Shown here in pieces: positions 48,772 to 58,472 of a stretch of 64,000 nt of DNA. The notes under the pieces are model-generated. The model made no database searches, had not been told where the DNA came from, and saw only the letters and a list, made by a program, of their open reading frames with translations. Where the stretch lies: NCBI GenBank assembly GCA_036429605.1, contig CM071589.1, forward strand, positions 4,712,001 through 4,776,000, written 5' to 3'. The DNA comes from Cladobotryum mycophilum. Its lineage: Eukaryota; Ascomycota; Sordariomycetes; Hypocreales; Hypocreaceae. Positions within the stretch are counted from its first letter, which is position 1. Every line of letters begins with the position of its first letter. A program made the position numbers and the translations under genes.

Positions 48772-49869
48772 TCAGGGGGCTGTAGCCTTTGACTCGTCTG
48801 TGGTACTGCGCATCTCGTGGTACAGCTTCTCAGTCCAGTCAAATACATTGTCATACTTGAAGCCCTGTGACGTAAACAAGTTCCGGAAAAGGGTACGCAG
48901 GTATTCGTAGTCCGGCTTGGTCTTGAACTTTAGCTCCTGAGCGTATTCCAGATATACACGGAACTCTTTATGGAGATGACTGCAGAGGAAATGCGGCGGT
49001 CGGTTATCCTTTTCGTCCAACATCTTCTCATTGCTTCGTCCATAGCCGACGCTCGGGAGGATATCCCATGGCAACGACCCATCGGCAAAATACACCAGCA
49101 TATATCCCAGAGACTCCAAGTCGTCACGCCACGATGGGACTGCCATTTGAAAAAATCGGTACGTCAGCACATATCTCGATGAAAAAAGGAGGATCGCATT
49201 ACTTACACCATCCTTCGTGGGTGTTCATACTGGCGAACTGGCGAGTACCGACAAAGTCGCGTCTTAGCTTTTCCCCCTGAGCATTAGCCTTGATCGCCAC
49301 GCCAAAGTCGATGGCATAAATGGTATTCCCCATTCGACCGACGCCCATCAAAAAGTTATCGGGCTTCACGTCGCAGTGGAGTATGCCTTTGGAGTGGATA
49401 TACTCCAACCGGGAGAGAACCTGGTCGACGATGAGGAGTATGGTCTTGAGTGAAAACCTTCGGTCGCAGTAATTGAATAGATCCTCAAGTGACGGGCCGA
49501 GAAGATCACAGACTAGGACATGGTAATTGTCTTGTTGTCCCAGCCACAATGCTTGTGGAATGCCTATGCCGCCCGCGAGTGCCTGGCACATGTCAAACTC
49601 GTTTTGAAGAACTGTAGGGCCTCTTTTGAGCAACATGAGTTTTATCGCGACCTCTTGTTTGGATTTCATATCAACCCCTGAACAAATCAGTCTCTCTCTC
49701 TCTCTCTCTCTGCGAAAAGTTCAACATACCGGAGTAAACAAGTCCGTAGCCCCCTTCCCCAATTTTGCGATCAACTCGATACCGCTTATTGATGATGATG
49801 TCCTAAAACAGCTTGATGAGTATTCACTTGGAGTCGGATTGCAGACTCTCTATACATGCGTACCTTCAT
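48772..49869 (-). CDS. Divergent casein kinase 1 family protein kinase
   Basis: Ser/Thr kinase of the CK1 group. Exons 49869-49864 (only ATG AAG), 49802-49730, 49677-49207 and 49139-48772; about 305 residues. Motifs: glycine loop GEGGYGLVYSG, catalytic lysine in VAIKLML, catalytic loop LHCDVKPDNFL (CK1 normally has HRD), DFG in AIDFGVAI, and SMNTHEGW followed by SWRDDLESLGYMLVYFADGSLPW, the CK1 signature in place of the usual APE segment. The kinase ends soon after the catalytic domain without the usual long C-terminal tail. The tiny first exon fits the MKDIIINKRYRVDRKIG start. Intron 2 contains a (TC)n tract. This is not the canonical housekeeping CK1: the loop and HCD residue differ. Confidence 0.85.
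49691..49711. repeat. (TC)n microsatellite in an intron of the CK1-like gene
   Basis: About ten TC units between the 5' splice site and the acceptor of intron 2. Confidence 0.9.
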
Positions 49870-50478
49870 GTCTATGGTTGGCTTTGAAGCGGCGAGGCTC
49901 TCAAGATTCCTGATAGGTCGATATGGGATGGGGGAAAGAATGTAAAATCACGTTGAAGACTTTTATTTTATTCCATTCGATCAGCTCAATAGTCTGTAAA
50001 TAATCTCACTCTGGGTAGATAAAAGACATTCATCTCATGGGTTCTAGGTTTGCTTGTTCTTTTGATCTTTGACCTTGTCAAGACTAAATATATCGGTTTT
50101 GGCCTTTTTTCCTTTATTTTCTTTCTCTTTTTCCTTTGTTCACATTCTATATCTGTCGGCCTCTATGCTGCGGGTAGTTGCAGGATGGTGGGGGGGGGGG
50201 GGGTAGGACGCAATGTGACCCCTGCATGAACATATTGAAAGGTGCTTTGTTGAACAAATTCTCTGGCTTTCAAGTAACAGTACACATCAAAGAATCGACG
50301 GGCAATAGCAAATGGGGGATTGGATATAGTTCACACCGACTCACTTTAATAACTTGCCATCCGGATGTCACTCTTCCCAATGAGAAAACTTGACGATCAA
50401 GACGGGTGTGAAAACGACCGGCTGGCATCTCGAAACGATATTTTGTTTGAAGTAACTTGACAAGGCCAGTTACCAACG
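49870..50478. other. Divergent promoter region
   Basis: About 600 bases between the CK1-like gene and the PD-(D/E)XK-like gene; T-rich stretch at 50050-50150 and a 14-G run at 50190-50203. No gene seen. Confidence 0.5.
50190..50203. repeat. Poly-G tract of 14
   Basis: Uninterrupted G run in the promoter region. Confidence 0.9.
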
Positions 50479-51776
50479 ATGGGAGGACGGCAACATAAGA
50501 AGCGACAAGCTGCTGACGACCTCGCGCAAGATGAGCGCCCAGGGCAAAGGACCAAGTCATCAGAAGACAACAACTCGCCATCCTTCTGGGATAATCTACC
50601 AGAAGTTCCTCTCACAGAGAAGGCCCTTGCAGAGTTGAATCGTCGCAACAATTTGAAACCTCGCCCTTCGCTAGTCAAACCCAAGCGTCCCGCTCCAGAC
50701 ATGGCTCGATTCGCGAGACAAGGAGGCCCGGATTTAGGCCATTTGCGAAATGTAAGAACCAACTACTACTCAGTATGGATAAATGATGACAGTTGACTAA
50801 CATGAGCCTAAAAAAGTATCCCCCGCCTCCACCGAGGGAGTCTGAGAAGCCGCCAGCAGAGGGATCCGGAAAGGGGCCCAGAAAGGGATGCGGAGAGGGA
50901 GGAGGAAAATCGTCTGCATATGATAGGGTTTTTGAAAGTGACATAGCCAGATATGGTATACACATGCCAGCTTCAGACTTTATCTACGATGGCATGAAGG
51001 CTCCCTCGAAACCGGCCAATACAGAGGAGATTGTGGGGCTGTTCTCAAGGAATAAGGGACGCAAGTCGCTATCCGACCTTTCCAAGGCAGTCTTTGAGCG
51101 TTTCAAGCGTAACAACGCGCCCGGTACTTCAGGGGGTGTCATTATGCGGCGTGTAATTTCCGTCATCGAGGGCGACACAGAAATCCCGAATAGCGGCCAG
51201 GTCAAGTTCAGCCAGCTTTATTCGATGACGGGCAAAACAACCGTAACGGCAACGCCAGATTACTTTGATGGAGCATGGCAACAGCAAATCCATATTCGGG
51301 TCAAGGATGACCTGGGGGAGTTTATCATACCCACGGGATACTCCGTCAACCCAATAGCTCCAAACTTCTTCCTAGAAGTCAAAGGGCGAGGTGGCGATTG
51401 GATCGTGGGAGTCAGACAAGCCTGCTACGATGGGGCTCATGGGGCTCGGGCAATGCAGGTACTCCAGAGCTATGCGGAATCCAAGGTGATATACGACGGC
51501 AACGCCTACGCCTACAGCTGCGTGTATATGGAAGGGAAGCTCAACTTATATGCACATCACATCACGGCCTCAGAAGCTGAGGGGGACCTACAGGGTTACC
51601 ATATGACGGAGCTGAAGACTATTTTGATGACGACGGATTACGAAGATTTTGTAAAGGGAGTTTCGGCGTTTAGGAATCTGAGAAACTTTGCCAAGAAGCA
51701 GCGAGATGCGCTGATTGAAAAGGCAAATGAGGCCGCAAAGGCCAACCTGTGCGGAGTAGGGAAGGCTGAGAAGTGA
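50479..51776 (+). CDS. Fungal protein with a PD-(D/E)XK-nuclease-like domain (DUF7924-like)
   Basis: Exons 50479-50751 and 50817-51776; about 410 residues. The N terminus is basic and NLS-like (GGRQHKKRQA), followed by the family motif FWDNLPEVPLTEKALAELNRRN and PDLGHLRNYP, a Pro/Gly-rich linker, YDRVFESDIARYGIHMP, and a globular C-terminal domain with NFFLEVKGRGGDW then VRQACYDGAHGARAMQVLQSY. The E-V-K with a preceding hydrophobic strand, and the RQACYDGA helix, resemble a restriction-endonuclease-like fold as annotated for DUF7924-type fungal proteins. That domain name is from memory and catalysis is an inference. Such genes occur in many, often lineage-specific, copies in Sordariomycetes. 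The branch site TTGACTAAC sits before the acceptor. No frame break. Confidence 0.65.
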
Positions 51777-52156
51777 AACTACTTGGGATGGATACAAACA
51801 TGTTGAAAGAGGTGGTGATGTGAAGGAGTCGGAGGTTCGAATGGAATTCCTAAAGGGGCAAAGTGGTTGTCGCTGGAACCGAGCCCATGTTCATGCCTGT
51901 TACAGGGGATCGTAGCGTCTTCTGGTGCCCAAGCCAGAGCCCAAACGCCCTAAAGCAAGGCGGGGGCAGCGCAGGAACACGCCGTGACTCCATTCATAGA
52001 TACCTCAGCCTCAATATCATGACGCAACTGATCCTTTAGAACAAACAACCTGGAAACAAATATAAAATGCCATGCAACTCACGTTCTGGATTCAAAAACC
52101 ACAATACATCAGAACTATATCATACCATATCCATTGATTCGGAAAAAAACGACACG
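51777..52156. other. Intergenic region
   Basis: Holds a TATAAA at 52061-52066. That box lies directly before the ATG at 52067, which argues that the next ATG (52157) is the real start of the downstream gene. Confidence 0.4.
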
Positions 52157-53116
52157 ATGAACAGCGATAATCTAGATTCAAAGTCTTCCAAAGCTGCACC
52201 ACCTACAGATCTTCTACAGGAAACAATACCCCACGATGAGCCAGCTCCAGCATATGAGGAGCCCAGCTTCAGCTCCAGATCAGGACCATCATCACATACT
52301 AATGATACCCGGGCTCATGTGCCAACCATACACTCGCCGTTTGACTTTCCAACGTTTGAAACCGCTCCTCCGATTTATTCCAACTCGGCACCAGCCTCTG
52401 GAAGCGGTGGTGGTGCACCAAAGCCCATTGCGTTCCCTCAAGTCAAGCCAGATGGCAAATCGCCATTCCTCCCCGCCTACTCGCCCGTCCTTCTCAGCTA
52501 CGGCATCACAGATGCGACCTGGAAGTCCTTCCTCGACACCATCTCAGCATTCTTAACGGCCAAGGTCTCGGACCGTGCCGTCAGTCATGCCTCCGACATA
52601 GCGCAGCACATGGGCAAGGCACCCACCCAGTTTGGCAAAAGCGTCGTCTCTCATGCCAAGGCCATTGGCAATGACATTGCCACCAACGCAAAGCGAGGCA
52701 ACGTCATGGGCGTAGTCGCCAGCACCATAGGAGGCGCCATCAGTCTCCCCATGGCCACGGCCTTTGGCGCCGTCGGCACTGTCCTCGCCCTTCCCGGATC
52801 AGCCATTGGGGCCATTACCAAGAAGCCGCGAACGCCGCTGGAGCGCGCTGCGACATATGCTGCTGTTGCGAACGAGAAGTGGTTCCACGAGCGCGGGCTG
52901 CACGCGCAGCTGTATGATACCAACCAAGTTGCCCAACTGATTGGCATGTCTGGGGATCAGCTGCTGGAGACTGTTCGTGCGACTAAAGAAGGCGATGCTT
53001 CTCGACAGCTCGGCGTCTTGCAGCCGCATATTGAAGCGCTTGAGGTGCAAGAGGGTGCTACTTTGCAGTTGGAAAGACCAACACTGTGGCTGGTTATTAT
53101 TCCGTGGGGAAAATGA
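52157..53116 (+). CDS. Conserved fungal protein of unknown function, proline-rich N terminus and glycine-rich hydrophobic core
   Basis: Single exon; start chosen at ATG 52157 because a TATAAA box lies at 52061 (an earlier in-frame ATG at 52067 would add 30 residues). About 319 residues. Residues 1-105 are Ser/Pro-rich and disordered (PTDLLQETIPHDEPAPAYEEP). From about 110 the conserved part begins: FLPAYSPVLLSYGITDATWKSFLDTISAFLTAKVSDRAVSHA. A glycine/alanine-rich segment with one or two membrane-like helices follows (VVASTIGGAISLPMATAFGAVGTVLALPG), then KKPRTPLERAATYAAVANEKWFHERGL and a C-terminal TLWLVIIPWG. I recognise it as a recurrent filamentous-ascomycete family but know no function for it. 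The glycine-spaced hydrophobic segment could insert in membranes; this is only an inference. Confidence 0.65.
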   Translation: MNSDNLDSKSSKAAPPTDLLQETIPHDEPAPAYEEPSFSSRSGPSSHTNDTRAHVPTIHSPFDFPTFETAPPIYSNSAPASGSGGGAPKPIAFPQVKPDGKSPFLPAYSPVLLSYGITDATWKSFLDTISAFLTAKVSDRAVSHASDIAQHMGKAPTQFGKSVVSHAKAIGNDIATNAKRGNVMGVVASTIGGAISLPMATAFGAVGTVLALPGSAIGAITKKPRTPLERAATYAAVANEKWFHERGLHAQLYDTNQVAQLIGMSGDQLLETVRATKEGDASRQLGVLQPHIEALEVQEGATLQLERPTLWLVIIPWGK

Positions 53117-54043
53117 TTATACTCGCAGCATTTTCTACGAGAGGAATGCCAGTTCGCTATTACAATTGTTTGAGACGGACGGACGCAAGGCGCATCCTCG
53201 ACAGCATCCTGATGAGGCAACTTTCCGTGTGCATCTATGCGACCCACTTCCCTTGTTCTTTATTTTGAATGATGATACCAGTTTTCACATATACGGCTCT
53301 ATTAGCAATAAGTCATGAACTTGAATTATTGACTACCGGTTGGATATATGGAAGAGACCTTTGTTTATACTGAAAGATTATACTGAGAGAGGCTAGCGCC
53401 ATTATGAAGCTATGATTATACTATGATTCAACGACATCGCAGGGAATGTCTCGTTCGGGCAATTTTATCAAGTAAAAATAGACTCCCTTACAAAAGACCC
53501 CGGTTTCTCTGTTTCTGAGTGGTGGATTTTAGAGCTATGGTTGGTTGTACGATTTTAAGCGGGTTGCGTGATATTGATATGACAGGCATTGACAAGCCAT
53601 GGAAGGATCTTCAATTTTTTTCTCACTCTCTCTCTCTCTCTCTTTCTCATCACCTCATCGCGTCCCACTAACGAAAAAGAAAAAGAGAGAAGAAAAAAGA
53701 AATTATTAAGAGAGTCCAACTAAGCTGGGTTTGTCTCACAACCCAACACCCACGCGAATAAGCTCTAATACTATTAAAGATAATATCCGAGGTTCCTTCC
53801 TGAGGAGAGTAGTTATTTTATTTGACTTTATTTTATACAGTTTGCGGAGTCTAGTCGAGTCCAGGGGAGAGACATGCCGCGTTGTCAGGTTTCACCTTAC
53901 GCGACCGCAAATAAGCCAAACCCAGCGGTATAAGTCATCGCATCAACATCCCTCATCACGCTCCTGATTCAAGTTTTATTACACGACATAAATAAACGAA
54001 TACATCGTTTTGAATCGTGGGCGCCACCGGTTTGAGAATCATC
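53117..54043. other. Intergenic region
   Basis: 3' flank of the conserved gene and promoter of the permease; AT-rich with a (CT)n tract at 53625-53643. No gene seen. Confidence 0.5.
53625..53643. repeat. (CT)n microsatellite
   Basis: About nine CT units about 400 bases upstream of the permease ATG. Confidence 0.9.
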
Positions 54044-56247
54044 ATGGCAGAGCACGTACATGTCGCCGAGGACCACATTCCTCACTCCCAGCATCAGAAC
54101 ACAAAGGACCTTGAGGGAAGCGATAGTGCAGATGCAAAAGTTTTAGTAAGTCTTTTTGACTGATCTTCACTTACTACGGAGGAATGGAGCTGATCGCCAT
54201 TTCCTACATAGAAAAACTTGGGATATAAACCTGTACGTTTACACTGAGAGTAGGTTGGATGCTCGTCCTGGCTGAACCCAATCTCTAGGTCTTGCATAGA
54301 TCCTTCAATGTCTTTCACAACTTTGCAACTACATTTGGTGAGTTCATGATCCTCTGGGGAAAGATGATTTGCTAACTATTCCATCAGCGGCCTTGTATTT
54401 TATCGGCGGTGTTCGAGTCACCTTCTCTACAGGTATCGCAGCAGGAGGCAATCTTGCATACTGGTATATCTCACCCTATCCCCCCTCTCTATCTCTCCCT
54501 CTTTCTCTATTTCTAACATCGAGATCAGGACGAGTTTCTTGGTGACTTGTGTTTTCACATTCATCAGCGCCGCCGTCATCGCCGAGATATGCTCCTCGCT
54601 CCCCCTGGCTGGGTCCATCTATCTCTGGGCAGCCGAGGCGGGCGGGCCGCGGTTCGGAAGACTGTTTGGTTATGTTGTTGCTTGGTGGAGCACTACGGCC
54701 TGGACCACCTTTTGTGCGAGTAAGTGGACAGTAACCCCCATCCACAGACATCGAGTTTGGATGCTAACATATGTAAATAGGCAACACGCAGTCTGCCGTC
54801 AACTATATGCTCTCGGTATAACTGCCTACTAGACAACTCTACTCATGCCTTCTAACCTGGCTGTAGGAAATTGTTGTTTTCGACCTTGACTTCCCGTCCG
54901 ATGCCTCAAGTGTCAAATTCCGTGCCGTTCAGTGGATTTGCACAGAGGTCTTGCTCGCACTGGCAGCTCTGTGGAATCTCCTCCCACGTGAGTTTCCCCT
55001 TCTTGCACTTTATAGTTCTGAACCTCTCTGCCTCCAAACAATAGCACAGCTAACGTGGCCCATCACCGAAAGCTCGATACTTCAAATGGATATTCTACCT
55101 ATCCACGGCATCCGTGCTGCTAGACTTTGTCCTCAACATGATCTGGCTCCCCATCGCCACCAAAAACACCATTGGCTTCCGCTCAGCGCACGATGCCTTC
55201 ATGACCACGTACAACGGGACGGGCGCACCCCCGCCTGGAATTGGTGTCTCTCCTATCTTGCCACGGCCGGTATTCTCATCGGCTTCGATGCGTCTGGCCA
55301 TGTTGCTGAGGAGACGAAGAATGCGAGCGTCTCTGCCGCCAGGGGAATATTCTGGAGCACCATCGTGAGCGGTATTGGGGGATTTATCGTCGTTATCCTC
55401 TTCCTCTTCTGTGCGGTAGGTTTTTATGAGTAAATGGGTAGTCTATAGAATGGAGTACTAATATCTATTTCAGCCTGATGCTAATACACTCTTCTCATAT
55501 GGAGGAGCCCAACCATTCGTGCCCTTGTACGCAGCCATTCTAGGCCAAAGAGGTCATATTTTCATGAACATTGTCTGCGTCGTCGCACTGTGGTTTGTAA
55601 GTGCTCTCCATCACAAGATGCATCGCACCGTATTAGTATTTATATTTCATCTTGCTAATCCCCCTTAGAACACCGCTATTGCAGTCCTGGCCGCATCCCG
55701 TCTCGTCTTCGCCGTTGCCCGCGACGGTGTCCTCCCCTACTCCACCTGGGTCGCCCAAGTCGTCGACGGACAACCCCGAAACGCCGTCATCGTCGTCTGG
55801 GCGGTCTCCTCCATCATCAGCTGCACCATCCTCCCCTCGTCCGTCGCCTTCACCTCCCTCGTCTCCGCGGCCGGCGTGCCCTCCGCAGCCGCCTACGGGC
55901 TCATCTGCCTCGGCCGCCTGTTCCTCACCCCCAAGACGTTCCCCAAGCCAGCGTGGAGCCTGGGGCGGTGGAGCAAGCCGTTCCAGGCTGTTTCCGTGCT
56001 GTGGAACGGATGGGTCGTTGCCGTGCTGTTCTCGCCGTACGAGTTCCCCGTGTCGGCCTCTAACCTCAACTACGCCCCCGTCATCATGGGCGTCGTGACG
56101 GTGTTTGCCCTGGTGTCGTGGTGGGTGATTCCCGCCGAGAGATGGCTGCCCAGCCAGCGGATTCAGGAGACTCTGAATGCTGGCGAGATAACGGACTCGT
56201 CATTACTTACGGAACGGGGGGTCGATTATGGCAGTGTACCCAAGTAG
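54044..56247 (+). CDS. APC-superfamily amino-acid/GABA-type permease with a frame break at 55228-55232
   Basis: Plasma-membrane amino-acid permease of the fungal ACT/choline-GABA type. Ten exons: 54044-54145, 54212-54232, 54289-54337, 54388-54463, 54529-54719, 54781-54815, 54867-54987, 55073-55415, 55474-55596 and 55669-56247. All borders are GT..AG. The phases agree once one C is added in exon 8, at CCCCC 55228-55232 between NGTGAPP and WNWCLSYLATAGILIGFDASGH. Restored length is 546 residues. Landmarks: LGYKPVLHRSFNVFHNFA, GGVRVTFSTGIAAGGNLAYW, AEICSSLPLAGSIYLWAAEAGG, GFDASGHVAEETKNAS, NTAIAVLAASRLVFAVARDGVLPYS and LNYAPVIMGVV. The many short introns are typical of this family. The substrate cannot be read from sequence. 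Confidence 0.88.
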
Positions 56248-56701
56248 TTTCCATAGAGTATAATTTGGAAGAATGCCATCATGAGCAAGCAACTCAATCT
56301 ACCATTCTTGATCAAAGATTGCCCCTCCAATTATTGTTCTTTTACGCTTGTCCTTCGCATCCCAACTGCTATTGTAGGTAGCTCTTTTAGGAGCGTTCAT
56401 GATTATGTGAAGAGCGATGAATACTAACTCCTGTGTTATTTTTAACATTCAAGCTTCACATCGACACGTATTGCAGAAATCCCAATCACCAGCTTCTTCG
56501 TTAATAGATCAAGATTCAATGTTCATTCAACGTACATAGCCTACAAGCCAAATAAATTCCTTTACGCCAACAAAAAATGAGACCATAAACTCCTCCCAAT
56601 TCCAAACCCATTCACCCTAATATTCGTTTCACCATTCCTCCTCAATATCCCTTTTCCCTCTTCTCTCTCTCCCCTTTTCAAATCCCCTTCTTTTCGTTCT
56701 T
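56248..56701. other. Intergenic region between convergent permease and glutamate dehydrogenase
   Basis: 3' flanks, C/T-rich near 56650. No gene seen. Confidence 0.6.
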
Positions 56702-58472
56702 TTACTCCTTCAGCCACCAATCTCCCTGGTCGCGCATCGCCTCCACAACCTTTACAAAGCCAGCAATGTTGCTCCCGGCCACCAAGCTGGGCAGCTCCCC
56801 CTCCTTGGCGGGGACGTACCTCTCGGCCGTCTCCAGCCCGTTGGCAAACGCGTTCTTCATGATGCCCTTGAGCTTCTCGTCGACCTCCTCCTCGGTCCAG
56901 CTCAGCCGCTGGCTGTTCTGCGCCATCTCCAGGCCGGACACGGCGACGCCGCCGCAGTTGGCCGCCTTGCCGGGGGCGTACCATATCGCGCTGCCGCCCT
57001 TCTTGCGGCGCTCAATCTCGAACAGGTCGATGGCCTCCTGGGTGCAGCCCATGTTGGACCCCTCGGCCACGACGAGCACGCCCCGCGCGATGAGCGCCTG
57101 GGCCTCGGACTCGCTGACCTCGTTCTGCGTCGCGCAGGGGAGCGCGACGTCGACGTCGCCGACGTGGACCCACGGCCTGGCGCCGTGGTAGTACTTGAAC
57201 TTGTCGCCGTAGTCGAAGTCGGTGAGCGGCCTGCGCTGCGCCTTGAGGGAGGCGATCTCCTCGATGTGCTCGGGGGTAAAGTGCCCGTCCTCGGGGGCGA
57301 TGAGGGCGCCCCGGGAGTCGGAGAGGGAGACGACGGTGGCGCCGAGCTGGATGCACTTGAGGGCGGCGTACTGGGCTACGTTGCCGGAGCCGGAGATGGC
57401 GACGCGCTTGCCGGCGAAGCTGCCCCTGCCGGCGTGTCGAAGCATGTGTTCGACGTAGTAGACGAGACCATAGCCAGTTGCCTCTGCATTATGTTGTTAG
57501 TCACAAAACAAACATACTCCCCAGTTTTCTCGCCAAAAGGGGGGACTTACCAGGTCGAATCAAGCTTCCTCCCCAGCTCAGCCCCTTACCAGTCAAGACA
57601 CCCTCCCACTTGTTCCTCAACTGACGGTAGGCACCAAACAGGTACCCAATCTCGCGGCCTGACACACCGATATCGCCGGCGGGGACATCCGTGTCGGCGC
57701 CAATGTGCTTGGACAGCTCTCGCATAAAGGCCTGGCAGAAGCGTCGAATCTCGGCGTCACTCTTGCCCTTGGGGTCAAAGTCGGCGCCTCCCTTGCCGCC
57801 TCCCATGCTCACTATGAGGTATACCAGTTAGTCAAAGATATTCTGCCTTGAGAGTTTTGATAAAGGGCAGCTAAGGGTTTTCTTACATCCTGTCAAGGCA
57901 TTCTTGAAGATTTGCTCAAAGCCGAGGAACTTGAGACTAGAAGACGCACATTAGCTTTAAAGAATTGCAGGGTTGGTAACCATTTGGTCCGACTTACATG
58001 GACAGGTTGACGGTAGGATGGAATCGCAATCCACCCTTGTACGGCCCAAGAGCAGAGTTGAACTGAACCCTGTACCCCCTGTTCACGCGAACGTGCCCAT
58101 CGTCATCCTCCCAGACGACGCGGAACTGAATAACTCGCTCCGGGACGGAGACCACCTCCAGGGCGGTTCTGTACTCGGGGTGCTCCGTGAATAGGCTGCT
58201 GTCCTCGAGTGTGCTGGCCAACTCTATAAGCCATTTCAGTCAACCATGTGTCCCCTCAAAGTTGTTGGTAGAGTATAAGAGAGTATAGAAAAGAATAGGA
58301 AAGTAAAAGAGAGAAGAGGGAGAGACAAACCCTTGTACGCCTGCTCAAACTCCGGCTCGCTTGGGAGGTTAGACAAGGTAGACGCTCCGTTGGAGTCAGA
58401 CTTGTGTCTCTTGGGGTCTTCAATGTGAGGTGGTGAAGAGCGCTTGCGAGAGACTTCGAGTGATGGGGCCAT
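56702..58472 (-). CDS. gdhA: NADP-dependent glutamate dehydrogenase with a basic N-terminal extension
   Basis: Ammonia assimilation: 2-oxoglutarate + NH4+ + NADPH to glutamate. Exons 58472-58331, 58223-57998, 57936-57887, 57811-57551 and 57483-56702; 486 residues. Landmarks: GPYKGGLRFHPTVNLS, KFLGFEQIFKNALTGLSMGGGKGGADFDPKGKSD (the conserved substrate-lysine region), PAGDIGVSGREIGYLFG, EATGYGLVYYVEHML, the Rossmann loop VAISGSGNVAQYAA and ANCGGVAVSGLEMAQN. The usual fungal enzyme begins MSNLPxEPEFEQAYKELA. Here that Met is replaced by Leu (TTG), and the start lies 33 codons further upstream, with two basic clusters (RKR, then KRHK). All phases agree and no frame break is seen, so the extension is probably real. 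Upstream DNA has GA/CT-rich tracts. Confidence 0.94.

Noticed and set aside
56562..57727. Long open frames opposite or shifted to glutamate dehydrogenase
   Set aside because: Shadows of the GC-rich coding exon; they have no family features.
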